Shown: positions 13,147 to 24,860 of the stretch, piece by piece | How positions within the stretch are numbered: the first letter of the stretch is position 1 | Layout: the number at the start of each line of letters is the position of its first letter | NCBI GenBank assembly: GCA_033002965.1 | Contig: JAURVB010002646.1 | Coordinates: 1-64,000, forward strand | Reading direction: 5' to 3' | Source of the DNA: Piper betle | Taxonomy: Eukaryota; Streptophyta; Magnoliopsida; Piperales; Piperaceae | Length of the DNA: 64,000 bases | Program-made: the position numbers and the translations under genes | The notes under the pieces: model-generated | Databases searched by the model: none | Told to the model about the DNA's origin: nothing | What the model saw: the letters and a program-made list of their open reading frames with translations, nothing else

Positions 13147-13700
13147 AAACATGGTTTGCTGAATTAATCTGATTCATTTTTCAAATGAAGGAAAAATTGT
13201 AGAGGGAATATATATATATTTGGAAAGTAGTGAAAAAGTGTTTTTGGAATTTCGAGTTATGATGTGTGAGGAACCATTTCACTAGCTTGCTTTTTGTATT
13301 TTTGGATGGCAATTTTATATGGTTTGATTTGTTAGAAATCCCTCATTCATACTTGGTAAATGATGGTCCAAGTTTTGGAACATAATAATCCATGTTTTGA
13401 GAAGTAGAAGGTCTTAAGTTTTGAAAAAATAAGTTGAATGTGTTGGAATGTGGAGATTTCAACTTGGTGTATCGGAGAATCTATCAACTTTGTCTATAAA
13501 TATATGTCTACATGTTGATTCAAGCATTAAGATTAACAAGTTTGGGAGTTGACTTCTAGTGAAGCCTAAAGAAATTTTGGAAGAAGTTTAGCATTGTCAA
13601 GGTGGAAGTTTGTTGATTGGGTTTTATTTTGAATTGTCAATTATTTTTCCAATTGATTTATTGTCAATATCTTCTACATGTTCCTCATATTTGTTTCAAC

Positions 13701-14063
13701 TAAGGGTGTTAATCGAGCGAGCAAGCCGAGTTCAACTTGTGCTTGAATTAGGCTTGAATAGTTCGAAACTTGTTCGAACTCGACTCGAGATCGAACGAGT
13801 TTTGAACATACATGCTCAAGCTCGACTCGAATATCTTTTATGTGTTCGAGCTCTACTCGTACTCGAATACACTTAAACTGTTTAATTTTTCCGAGCTCAA
13901 ACCCAGTTTGTTCGTGAGCTCGAAACTGGTTCGATTAAAAATCAAAAGCCCCTACTTAAAAAAAATGCAATTAATGTGGATTGAACCCACAACCTTAAGG
14001 TCATCAACTTGAATACTTACCATCTCAACTATCTTATTTCTATATTTTGAGTGTGTGTGTGTT

Positions 14064-14108
<45 letters not shown>

Positions 14109-14317
14109 AAAACTATATTATTATATTATTTTATCAAGTCGAGTTCGGGTTATAACCGAGTCGAGTCGAGTCCAACATGACCTTGCTCAAGCTTGGCTCG
14201 TAAGATTCGAGTTCGAGTTGAGTTCGAGCTCGAGTATTTAAATGTCGAGTTTTGAGTCGAGTCAAGCCAACCGAACGCTAAATGCTCACGAGCTGGCTCG
14301 CTCAATTAGAAACCCTA
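13701..14317. mobile_element. hAT-type MITE, copy 1 (8-bp TSD GTTTCAAC)
   Basis: The element starts TAAGGGTGTTAATCGAGC and ends GCTCAATTAGAAACCCTA. It is flanked on both sides by GTTTCAAC (13693-13700 and 14318-14325), an 8-bp target duplication typical of the hAT superfamily, as are the TAGGGGTG-like ends. Both subterminal regions are packed with CTCGA/TCGAG motifs, as is common for hAT transposase-binding repeats. There is no transposase. A (TA)n tract lies at about 14064-14103. It is the same family as 28838-29447, in opposite orientation, and it sits inside a Copia LTR. Confidence 0.9.
13958..14031 (-). promoter_or_regulatory. tRNA-like RNA polymerase III promoter inside MITE copy 1
   Basis: On the minus strand the A-box-like TAGTTGAGATGG (14031-14020) matches TRGYNNARNNGG at every position. 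The B-box-like GTTCAATCC (13986-13978) matches GWTCRANNC. Start-to-start spacing is 45 nt, the geometry of a tRNA gene, and a T8 run (13965-13958) follows 12 nt after the B box. No acceptor-stem pairing is evident, so this is a tRNA-derived module and not a tRNA gene. Activity is an inference. Confidence 0.6.
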
Positions 14318-14600
14318 GTTTCAACATTATTTTTCTTTTTATGGTATTGCTTATTATATCTTTGTGAGAGTTTTTTTCTCAGATTGGTGGGAGTACACTG
14401 ATAGCCTTGTGATTTTCATTTCTTTATTTTGAGGAAGGTTTTTATGTTAAAAACTTTGTGCCTTATTGTTTTGCTTTTGTTTTAACATATTGTGACAATT
14501 ATCTTGTTACACTAACGAATGAAATTTACATTAAGTCTAAATATTCCCCAACAAGTGATAATGAGAGCTTGATTTGGTTGTTTGATTGTTGGTGTTCAAG

Positions 14601-15105
14601 ATGACTAAAGAAAAGTACATTAAGATGGTAGCTCTTAAGGGGTTTAGCAACTGACAATATTGAAAAGGTAAGATGATTGATCATCTTTATTCAAAAGATT
14701 ACTTTGAACCCATTACATGTGTCAAACCAAAAGGAATAGACAACAAAGAATGGCAAAACTTGATGGGAAAGTCATACTCTGTCTAAGACACTTTGTGGAT
14801 GAAAATGTCCATCACCGTGTGTCTGAAATGCAAACTTCTAAATCTATTTGGAAAAAACTTTAAGAAATCTATGAAATAAACACTTTCAGTAATCAAAACT
14901 TGTTTGTAAGGAAATTTATGAATTTAAAAGTACAAGGATGGTAATGATATGAGTGAGCAGTTAAATGAAATGAAGAGTACTCTAACTCAACTTGCTAGAA
15001 TAAAATTGACTTTAGATGATTATTGACAAACATATATTTTGCTCAATTCTTTGTCAGATAGTTGGGAGACACTTGTTGTGTCTTTGAAAACACTTGTTGC
15101 TTTGT
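14601..15105 (+). pseudogene. Copia gag (UBN2-type) remnant
   Basis: The reading starts with MTKEKYIKMVALKGFSN and passes through several stops and shifts, but keeps the order of a Copia gag: a 'W...MIDHLYSKDYFEPI' segment, 'DNKEWQNL', 'SIWKKL..IYE', 'NQNLFVRKFMNLKVQ', 'SEQLNEMKSTLTQLARI' and 'LLNSLSDSWETLV'. This is the UBN2/Retrotran_gag_2 pattern, which packages the element RNA. The frame ends at 15105, just before a different repeat begins at 15121; the zinc knuckle and protease are absent. Several in-frame stops show that it is old. Confidence 0.75.
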
Positions 15106-16124
15106 GTCTTGGTTTACTCATGTAATTTTATCACACTAAAAATTGCTAATTAAAGGCATGAACAAAATTTCTAACTGCCCCTTGTGCTTGCTGTGATCTG
15201 TGTATGTTGTATGATCTCTGTTGCTGCTCCTTGTTGAGCCTTTAAAAGTTTTTTATAAAATTTGTAAAAATTATGTAATGACCAACTAATTGTATACTGT
15301 CACCATGTTTAGGCTTAACTAAAAATTTTTTTAGGTGGTTTTCTTGCACAAATTTTGAGAGTGTCCATTACTGCATGGTCTAACACTAATTTCGCTGCTT
15401 GGCTGTAAAATCAATGGAACCTAGTGTTGTTGGTGAAAATTGCTAAGATTTCACCAATACCTTAGGCAGCATCCTAGTAAAGGGTCCACCAAATTTCATA
15501 CCTTTTAGATGTGTAAAATATTCGGTAGAAATTTTAAGCTCATTGGGCCTAGTTAGCTCCAGAATTCCCTGCCAATGCCTTCCATTTCCAGTGCCCAATC
15601 TCATGGGTTTTGGACTTGAAATTTTACTGGGATCAATCCCATGGTGCTAGCTAGACGTGACCTTTTACCCAAGCCCATTTGGAGCTTTTAAGCTCATCAA
15701 AAAACCTTAGCAAATTTGGTGCGCAGCTCACGAACACTGTTCCTACCACCTTAACCCAACCTTGGTGGGCTTTGTTTACCATTTTGGCCAATGTTCAAGT
15801 ACTTGGTAATTTTTCCACCACACCCATATAGTGTCAGGGGTCCATTGGTCCAAATTTTAGACCATTTGGACACCATTTTGCTTGTCCAAAAATTGTCTCG
15901 ATTATGCCCATTCAATTATACCCTAAGTTGGACTTTTCCTACTAAATGTACTTGAAACCTTATACCTTATTAATGTTACCTAAGATGTTTAACATTTCAT
16001 TAAGCCAATATAATTAAGTAAGTTTTCTAAGTCATGCTTGCGTGGAGGTTTTGCCTCGTTTTACATGATGATGTGATCCGATCGTGATTCATGTTTCATC
16101 TTTAATTAAGATTCACGAGGTGAG

Positions 16125-17281
16125 TGTTTGAATATTTTTAGTGACATGCAAATATACATGGTCGAAACAAGTAATATAATAATAAATTCGAGTATCGTTC
16201 CCACATAGAGATGAATTTCCTTAAATTAATTAAAGAAAATAATATTAAGAGAAAAACAAAAACAATTGACTTAACTAAATATAAATAATAACTTTAAATA
16301 AAAGGAGAACGTTAAAATGATAAAACTCGTTCTAGAGTCGAATTTCCCTTAACATCAATTTAATCTTCATCATATCTTACTCTTATCTTTTATTCCTCAG
16401 ATTGTCGATCTAGGATAATTATATAACATGATGGCTCCCGCTCCTTCATGCTTCTATTATTTTGCCTCAATTTCTATCCTCCTCCCGGTGATAATTGATT
16501 AATCAACAAAATAATACATTAAAATTTGCCTTACAATCGCATACGGTGTTGTGTTTCTCCCGACCACAACGACAAACAAGTCAAAAGACTTGTCGTATGA
16601 TGAATTATCAATGACTAATCTAATTAATTTCTCCCAAAATCTAATTAAACCTCATGATCTAAGATATAAGCGATCAATCTATTCTTAGACATTAAGAACA
16701 TGATAATTCAAACAATCTGATTGAATAAAAGAGTAAAAACTTGAAATAAATTCAATTAAATCATGTTAAGTTCCATTCTTCTCTAGAACGAAATATAAGA
16801 CTACTCCATAATAAAAATAGAAAACATTATAAAGAAGAAACTAATTTTTATTATGAAAGAGAAAGAAATTACAAAAACTAAAACTACTTCTTTCACTACA
16901 CTCTGAAGCCAAGAGATGAGATATGATCAACAACAAATGACCACCCCTTTATATAGAAGTGGAGATACAAGAATTTGAAAAGGGTGTTCACAAATTGACG
17001 TAGTTTAATTAATTATGATGTCCCTTCAAGTTTCCAACTCGTCGACTCCATTGAACACCATGAATTGTAGCCATTGGGTGGACCAAGTGACTTATTCAAT
17101 TCCAAAGCTTAATTTATTCATCTTTTTCTGCATTGAAACACCAAAATTAAGCATATCTAATAAAATATTAATTAACTAAAAAATAAAGTAAAATATCACT
17201 TAATTAATAATATTTATACCCTAGAAGTACAAAATTATATTAAAAACATGGGTAAATATTATATATTTTAAACACTTAACA
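16125..17281 (-). repeat. 3' LTR of the Gypsy element
   Basis: It starts TGTTTGAATATTTTTAG and ends AACACTTAACA on the plus strand, i.e. TGTTAAGTG...CAAACA in element orientation. It aligns along its whole length with 20235-21380. Confidence 0.93.
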
Positions 17282-17296
17282 CACCCCCAAACTTAA
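17282..17296 (-). other. polypurine tract of the Gypsy element
   Basis: On the minus strand AAGTTTGGGGGTG runs directly into the LTR start TGTTAAGTG. This is the position and composition of a plus-strand primer, as in Athila-type elements. Confidence 0.8.
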
Positions 17297-18528
17297 ACTT
17301 TTGCACGTCCCGAGCAAAATATCATAACAAAGAAAATTTTACTACACAAAAATACTTAGTCCCCATTATGTTCTCATATGATTCTTAATCAAACTATCCA
17401 GAAGACAACAAGATGTCAATTAAATCAGAAATTCCCTTTCATCAATCACATCCAAAAGAAAGCTCTCTGTGTATGTGTGATAGTCCATTGGCTTATCATT
17501 CTCATCTGCAACCAAGAGAATACAATCAAGCACATGCTTAAATATATTTACTTTTCGCTCCTCATCTCCACTAATGTAGGCAATGCCAATCTAATGGAAT
17601 CAATAGGTCTTTATAGGTTGTAACGGAGCCAAGGGCTAAGGACCAAAAATATGATAAACAAGATAGAAAAATCAGAGGCTAATATGTACCTGTAGAATTA
17701 AAAATCCTTTCTAAATCGTGACATACATATGTAACAAATCCCCAAGCAATATGACACAAACTTCTTAAATATAGTATCGAGTTGACCCAATATAAGAACT
17801 AACTTTGCTTTGATTTTCCATTGACTACCTGCTGATTTTTCTTTTTCTTTTATTTCAAACCAGTAGAAGACTATTGCTTCATCTTGTGTTTACTAGTGGA
17901 GGATCATTGCCTCATCTTTTTTTTTCAATTTCTTTATCTTCTTTTTTTTTCTTTGTTTTTTTTTTTACAAAGCAAAGTGCCAGGAAAGTCCACACTATCT
18001 ACTCAATCACCACTCTATAAAACACAATGCCTTCCCCCTATACTACTCAAAGTTTCATCCTTGTTAGAATTTAGAACGAATTCAAAACACTAGGGTGCTA
18101 GGACTCAAGCAGCAAGATATATTTTCAATAAAAAGGCCAAGGCTAAAATAAGGGTAATCAAACAAATATGTATAATAAAGGCCATGAAATTGTGTACAGA
18201 GGATAATTCATATTAGGTAGGCTTGAAAAAGGCCCTCAACATGGCAAGCCAAATATTTTGCCTCGAAAGTCGTTAGGGTAAATTCTAAAAGTCATAACCA
18301 TCATGTACAATCCTTATTGCAAAACATTCATTGAAATCATCTAGACCAAAGGATTGTGGAAATAATATAAGGTAGAGAACCAACTCTCGAATGCAATCTT
18401 TTACTAAGTTCATCCGTCATATCAATTAATCAAGTTTTCCCAAGAAAGGTAAGACTAATTCACATGTGTTTATCATTGAACTAAGAGACTAAAATACTAT
18501 TTCATAATAAAATTTTTACACTAAACTA

Positions 18529-18532
<4 letters not shown>

Positions 18533-18565
<33 letters not shown>

Positions 18566-18571
18566 TATATA
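18533..18571. repeat. (TA)n microsatellite inside the Gypsy element
   Basis: An alternating TA tract with one C interruption, in the non-coding interior of the element. Confidence 0.85.
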
Positions 18572-18776
18572 AATCTAAACATGAATCGAGCATGAACAAT
18601 ATGCAACAAAATTAAGGCATCACCCTCAAACTTAAACTAAGCATTGTCCTCAATGTTGAACAAAATAAAAATGAAGATAAAGAAAAAGAAGTGAAATAAA
18701 AACTCCCTCAACTAATTAGTCGGTAGATGATTATCATGAATAACTTAATTCGCACTTGACCCATTCTTCATTGACT

Positions 18777-20006
18777 TTAAATGATCGATTCCCTTGTGTC
18801 AGTCTTAATTTCAATTGCACTATGTGGAAAAAACTTTTGTCCAGGAGAAAATGACCAGCAACCACACCAAATGTCATGTTTGTCTGCTATAGTCCAAGCA
18901 ATAGTCTGACCTTGTGATCTTTTACATATTCTAATCAGCTCCTCATTCTGCAATATAATTAGCTCTGAAAATATAATAATAGGAAGAGTGTCATTAAGCC
19001 CTAAGAAAGTATACCTGAGATGTTTTGGAAGTTGCTTTAGCTCCAAAATAGATTGTACTTCAATTGATGGCAGCAATTTGTAGAATGGTAGATCTAAAGT
19101 TTCCACAATTTTGAATCGTTGAGGCAAAATTGGCTATGAATCTAATACTTTAACCATCTCATCCACATCAATATCTTCTTCACAAAGAGAATTTATGGCT
19201 TTATGTAATGAATTACTAAATTGATCCCCTTTGCATCCGAGTAAGCTAACCAATGTATTGAGTTTATTTTCGTTATTTGGTTTTTCATCTTTTTCCTTAA
19301 CTTCATTGGGCTGAACTAGTTTTTGTAAAGTAATACCACTCCGGGTTGTTACAGCTTTGCAATGCTCTTAACCATCATTCCTTGGTTGTTTTGGTTTGCT
19401 AGAAAGTACACCTTTGGGTCGCTCACTTGGTTCCTTGTTTAATTGCACCATAACTTGTTGCATAAATTGTTGTTATTGCTGCTGCTGATTCTGCATAAAT
19501 TGTTGCATAGTTTGTTGCATAGAATTGAACATTTAGATCAAATCCGGTTGTTGTTGTTGTTGTTGAAAAGAAAGTGCTGGAGGTTGATAATGCTGTGATG
19601 GTGGTAGTAGATTATTGAGGACTCCAGTCGAGTGTAGAGAATTATTCCATGAAAAATTGGGGTTATTGCACCAGCCCGCATTGTATCTATTGAAATAGGG
19701 ATTGTTGTTCCTATTAAAGTTGCCTACATAGTTAACTTGATTTGTTATACATTGACCTATAGAATGTCCTTGTTCACACCATTCACACCTTGGCTCCACA
19801 GCCTTAACACGTCTCTGCATATTAAGATTTTGAACATAATTAGCTAAAGCATTGACCTGAGCAGATAAAGCAGTAAGTGCATCTAATTCTAAAACTCTGA
19901 TAGTCCTCAATGGGTGCATGGCTTCTTCTTCTATACTCTGATAGTCCTCAATGGGTGCATGGCTTCTTCTTCTATTGGTTCTTGTGCTCTTCTTCCAGTG
20001 GCTCAC
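18777..20006 (-). pseudogene. Athila-like gag plus pre-RT remnant
   Basis: Minus strand. 20006-19533 reads 157 aa: RRVKAVEPRCEWCEQGHSIGQC (a CxxCxxGHxxxxC zinc knuckle), then an Asn/Tyr-rich stretch with NNPYFNRYNAGWCNNPNFSW and a polyglutamine run, as in Athila/Tat gag proteins. After a stop the series continues to AVTTRSG (about 19355), a hallmark of these gags. In a further frame (19127-18777) it reads FYKLLPSIEVQ, LELKQLPKHLRYTFLG and TIAWTIAD, the segment just before the Gypsy reverse transcriptase. Protease and the RT itself are deleted. Gag would bind and package element RNA; the remnant cannot be translated as one protein. Confidence 0.85.
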
Positions 20007-20210
20007 AAGTTTCTCAAAGTCCTTTCAATCTTTAGATCACAAGAAGACAAGGGTGACCGTACTAATCGATGCATAAATAAATGATAGCAAGGAAGAAGAC
20101 AAGGATATAGTTTATTTTTTCTTTCTTTTTCTTTAAATCAGACACTAAAATCTAAAAATAAAAGAAAACTCTCAAAATTCTAATCCTAAATTAACTTAGA
20201 AAATTCGATC

Positions 20211-20228
20211 TCCCCGGCAACGGCGCCA
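20211..20228 (-). other. primer-binding site, tRNA-Asp type
   Basis: On the minus strand TGGCGCCGTTGCCGGGGA lies six bases inside the 5' LTR. It is complementary to the 3' end of plant tRNA-Asp including CCA, a primer known for Athila-type Gypsy elements. Confidence 0.9.
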
Positions 20229-20234
20229 AAAACT

Positions 20235-21380
20235 TGTTCGAATATTTTTAGTGACATGCAAGTATACACGGTCGAAACAAGTAATATAATGATAAATTCG
20301 AGTATCGTTCCCACAGAGAGATGAATTTCCTTAAATTAATTAAAGAAAATCAAATTAAGAGCAAAACAAAAACAATTGACTTAACTAAATATAAATAATA
20401 ACTTTAAATAAAAGGAGAAGTTAAAATGATAAAACTCGTTCTAGAGTCGAATTTCCCTTAATATGAATTTAATCTTCATCATATCTTACTCTTATCTTTT
20501 ATTCTTTCGAATTGTCAATCTAGGATAATTATATGACATGGTGGCTCCCGCTCCTTCATGCTTCTATTATTTTGCCTCAATTTCTACCTCCCGGTGATAA
20601 TTGATTAATCAACAAAATAATGCATTAAGATTTGCCTTACAATCGCATACAGTGTTGTGTATCTGCCGACCACAACGACAAACAAGTCAAAAGACTCGTC
20701 ATATGATGAATTATCAATGACTAATCTAATTAATTTCTCCCAAAATCTAATTAAACCTCATGATCTAAGAAATAGGTGATCAATCTATTCTTAACATTTA
20801 GAACATGATAATTCAAACAATCCGATTGAATAAAAGAGTAAGAGTTTGAAATAAATTCAATTAAATCATGTTAAGTTCCATTCTTCTCTAGAACGAAATA
20901 AAAGACTACTCCATAATAAAAATAGAAAACAATATAAAAAAGAAACTAATTTTTATTATGAAAGAGAAAGAAATTACAAAAACTAGAAATATTTTCTTTT
21001 ACTAAACTGCTAAGCCAAAAGTTGAGATATGATCAACAACAAATGACCACCCCTTTATATAGAAGTGGAGATACAAGAATTCGAAGAGGGTGTTCACAAA
21101 TCGACGTAGTCTAATTAATTATGACGTCGCTTCAAGTTTCCAACTCCTCGACTCCATTAAACACTATAACTTGTAGCCATTGGGTGGGACCAAGTGTCAT
21201 GACCATTAAATTCCAAAGTTTAATTTATTCATCTTTTTCTGCATTGAAACACCAAAATTAAGCATATCTAATAAAATATTAATTAACACCAAAAAATAAA
21301 GTAAAATATCACTTAATTAATAATATTTATTCTCGGGAAATACAAAATCATATTAAAAACATGGGTTTAAACACTTAACA
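20235..21380 (-). repeat. 5' LTR of the Gypsy element
   Basis: It starts TGTTCGAATATTTTTAG and ends AAACACTTAACA on the plus strand. It is slightly shorter than the other LTR through small indels (for example around 20585 and 21365). Confidence 0.93.
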
Positions 21381-22250
21381 GTGAGCTCCCCAGTTTAGGA
21401 CAAAGAGTTCACTCATCCACGTTTGTAGGTCTCTTCTACTTCAATTCTGTTTGGCTTCATGAGCGAAGTTTTTATCTTGTTTTAGATGTAGGACAGCATC
21501 AGTGGCATTTTATCGAATCTATCCGATGCCGAACCATTTAGCTGAGTTTTCTGCAATTTAATACAACTTCAAGATTGAAATCCCTTGATGGTGTTTTGAA
21601 AACTAAGCTCTAGAAACTATTGTATATAAGCTCATACCCAAGCTTATTATATGTATATGAGGGTTTCGTTTTACGAATGTGAAAGCATTGTACGGAAGGT
21701 ATAAATTGCCCAGTACTTCCTAAGGTAGTGCAACATATGAAAGTATTGCGTAACGCAACACATTTTTGAAATTTATGGCTCTAACTTAACCAACTATTCC
21801 TTTGTCATCTAAGTACTATGACGAGCATTATATAGAGGGTGTAAAGGCATAAATTTTTTATGTAATTATGATTTGCCAAGATAACATACAGGCTTATGTT
21901 TTATGTTTTACTTACAACCATGTGTGACTCGTTCTGAAATTTTTAAGTTTCTCATGGGTAACGAAGTACCCATTTGCCATCTTGTTATATTGGTAGTTAT
22001 TTTCTGATGGGTGATCATTTATTTAATTATTGATGTGTTTTCCTATACGTGTGTAGGTGAGACCACTTGGTGTTGGCCGGCTTAGACTCATTGATTTGTG
22101 GCTCACATCAGTGGTGGGGGCCCCATGTTGTACTTTTGTGATATGTATTTGACGTTATTGAACTGTATTATTATTGGACATGTGCCCTAGACTCATGTAT
22201 CATGAATGGCTATGGTTGAGTGTCTGATATGGTTAGGTTCATATGAATGC

Positions 22251-22251
<1 letters not shown>

Positions 22252-22309
<58 letters not shown>

Positions 22310-22324
22310 TATTATTATTATTAT
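22252..22324. repeat. (TTA)n trinucleotide microsatellite
   Basis: More than 20 TTA units with one TTACTATTA interruption near 22306. Confidence 0.95.
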
Positions 22325-22871
22325 AACTATTATGCATAGTATTTAATTTTAGGTCAAAGGCTAACAACTATCTACAAGTGTGTAGGCTTTAAAGTCCTAG
22401 ACATGACGAGGAGCGTTTACGGTACATGAAACATATTTGGTTATAGGTGTGTATGTTAGAAAAACATAAACTGGTGGAGCATATGGTTTATATCGCATGA
22501 AAAGTACACATGAAGACCGAGTGTTTGAGTATGATGCACTAGCAAGTGATGATGTCTCTCTATTTTAATTTACCATGTGGGGTAGGTGGAATAAGGAACC
22601 ACGACTCATTATTTACTTTGCTACACAATATCAACATAAGTAATTAAAATACCTAACTCAATCAATGAAACTAAATATAAGAATCAGATCATGCATCTAC
22701 ATCTTTCAAGAACTCAATGTTTTAGCTGCATTAGAGATGTTGTTTTCATGTAGCTTAGAATGATCATTGCATTTTAAAATCAATTGCTTAATCGTAGTAG
22801 TCTAATAAATTATTTTTTGAATTATAACATTAAGATTTGGTCTTCTCGGCTGACCGAATTGAGGTATTACA

Positions 22872-24860
22872 AGCGATGTTCTTGATCATTTCATGACTTT
22901 TCATACAATAATTGAAAGAGAAACCGGGAAAGTTGTTGAAATGTTTTTAGAATGTTAACGATGGATAGTATTGTTTAAAAGAGTTTGATGACTATTGCAA
23001 CCAATATGAGATTAAGCATAAGAAGACAGTTTCTTATTCCCCTCAACTCTGGGGTGACCAAGAGGGATGAATCGAATAATTTTTTAGAGGATCAGATGCA
23101 TGGTTTCTTCAACGAAGTTGCATAAGTACTTTTGGAGTGAGGCTTTGTTAACCGCTTATTATTTGATTAACAAGTCTTTCACACATGCCTTAAATTGTGA
23201 CATACTAGAAAGAAAGTGAAATGAAAGGAAGGTGAATTACACTCATTTGAGAGTGTTTAGATGTAAAGTATTTGCACATGTGCCTTAAGAACAAAGGTCC
23301 AAGCTTGATACTAAAGTTATGAAGTGCATATTTATAGGTTATGGAAATGATAAATTTGACTGCAAACTTTGGGACTCGAAAAATAAGAAAATCATCCGAA
23401 GTAGAGATGTGGTTTTTCGTGAAGATCAAATCATTAAGGATCTTTAAAAAGACGAAACTATTCAAGATAAATCTATGTAGAGTTACGAAAAATTAAAGGA
23501 ACCATTAACATCAAAGCTAGCCAAGGATGTGAGTCAGGATGAAGTTCCCAGGATGAAGTTCCTATTCCTGCTGCTACCGATAATGATAGAGAAAATGATG
23601 AAACAACTAAAAATATATTAATAATTATATTATTGATGATGTTGATGAAAAGAAAATGAAAATTTCTAATCAATGAGAGGCACCTCAACTAAGGAAGTCA
23701 AGTAGGGTCTCAATTTCATCTACAAAGAATCTATTTTCAGAATGGTTAATTATCACTTAAAATGAAAACTAAAAAATTTAAGTGAAGTTGTAAGTCATAA
23801 AGTAAAGGACAAGTGGATGAAGGTCATGTTAGAAGAAATGAAGTCTTTGCATAATAACTAAATTTATGAGTTAGTTGATCTTCCAAAGGGGAAGAAGTCT
23901 TTGAAGAATAAATTGATCTTTTAAGTCAAGCATGAAGAGACTAATTCACAGCTTAGGTACAAGGCAAGACTAGTTGTAAAAGTCTTTAGACAAAGGAAAG
24001 ATATTAGATTTTAATGAAAAATTTTCACCAATGGTTAAAATGCCTTCAATCAAGATTATTTTAGGCTACAGGATAAACTTGAAGGATGAACAACTTGATG
24101 TAAAATGATCTTTTTACATGGAGATCTTCATGAGACTATTTATATACAGCAACCTAAAGGTTTTGAAGTCAAGAGGAAGAAACAGATGATTTGCAAATTA
24201 AAGAAGAGCTTGTATGATCTCAAGCAAGCCCCAAGGCAATGTTTCAAGAAATTTGACTCTTTTATGAAAAGTCATGAGAATAAGAAATCTGTTTCAGATT
24301 ACTATATATTTATCAAGAAACTTGGTAATGATAACTTCATAATATTGTTAATGAGTTCATAATATTATTGTTTTATATTGATGACATGTTTATTGTTTGA
24401 CAAGACATAGCCAAGATTACAAGCTTGAACAAGAGTTTGAGCAATTCCTTTGTCATTAAGGATTTGAAATCAGTTAAACATATCTTAGGCTTGTCTATAA
24501 GGCACAATAAAAAAATGAAAAAGACTATGACAATCACAAGAAAAATATATTAAACAAGTACTTGATAAGTTCAACATAATAAATATAAAGCACGTTGTTG
24601 TTCCATTTAGATGTCAATTCAAATTAAAAAGAATGACTCTGAAGGGAAACAGAGAATTTAGAAATGAAAAAAATTTTATATGTTTTTTTAGTTGAGAGTC
24701 TCATGGATATTATGGTTTATATAAGACCTGATATAATATATACTATTAAAATAGCCGGTCAACACTTATATAATCTAAGTAAAGAGCACTGACAAACGAC
24801 TAAAATGAATATTAAGGTAATTGCTTAGAATTTATTAAGTGTGTTTATATTTCGAAAATA
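22872..24860 (+). pseudogene. Copia pol remnant: integrase core to reverse transcriptase
   Basis: In shifting frames from 22872 the order is Copia pol. The integrase core end comes first (DVLDHFMTFH..., ERETGK, DDYCNQYEIKHKKTVSYSPQ), then the distal integrase (YLINKSFTHALNC, KVNYTHLRVFRCKVFAHV, KCIFIGYGN, RDVVFREDQIIKDL, about 23150-23450). An RVT_2 region follows (KWMKVMLEEMKSL, YELVDLPKGKKSLKNK, about 23810-23920), and 24105-24362 is an open 85-codon piece with FLHGDLHETIYIQQPKGF and LKKSLYDLKQAPRQC. It trails off in RNase H-like sequence by about 24860. The catalytic YxDD-type region is present only as scattered pieces. This is the continuation of the gag at 14601, separated by nested insertions. 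It has many stops and no 3' LTR. Confidence 0.85.

Larger units (their letters stand above)
13441..14553 (+). mobile_element. Copia-type 5' LTR, interrupted by a hAT MITE
   Basis: The LTR begins TGTTGGAATG at 13441 and ends CCCCAACA at 14553, giving the TGTTGG...CCAACA inverted ends usual for Ty1/Copia LTRs. Removing the 617-bp MITE at 13701-14317 and one 8-bp duplication leaves about 490 bp, a normal Copia LTR length. Directly after it, 14555-14571 (agtgataatgagagctt) resembles a decayed initiator-tRNA-Met primer-binding site (TGGTATCAGAGC type). A gag remnant follows at 14601. I see no matching 3' LTR. Confidence 0.6.
16125..21380 (-). mobile_element. Athila-like Gypsy retrotransposon, internally deleted, with both LTRs and TSD GTGAG
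   Basis: Two direct repeats bound the element (16125-17281 and 20235-21380). The pentamer GTGAG flanks it on both sides (16120-16124 and 21381-21385). On the minus strand the order is 5' LTR (20235-21380), PBS to tRNA-Asp (20228-20211), gag and pre-RT remnant (20006-18777), about 1.5 kb without coding content, PPT (17296-17282) and 3' LTR (16125-17281). Reverse transcriptase, RNase H and integrase are missing, so it is non-autonomous. The LTRs differ at numerous scattered positions plus small indels, so it is not recent. Confidence 0.93.
15121..22871. mobile_element. LTR-like repeat (TGTAAT...ATTACA) split by the Gypsy element
   Basis: The Copia coding sequence stops at about 15105 and resumes as integrase at 22872. 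The intruding DNA begins TGTAAT (15121) and ends ATTACA (22866-22871), an inverted LTR-style end pair. Without the inner Gypsy element (16125-21380) it would be about 2.5 kb, which fits a large chromovirus-type solo LTR read on the minus strand. The flanking pentamers do not match (ACTCA left, AGCGA right), and the Copia sequence between gag and integrase is missing. The insertion was therefore accompanied by deletion or inter-element recombination. It has no coding content. Confidence 0.45.

Noticed and set aside
17378..18093. Short plus-strand ORFs in the Gypsy interior
   Set aside because: Opposite strand to the element and no similarity to any retroelement protein.
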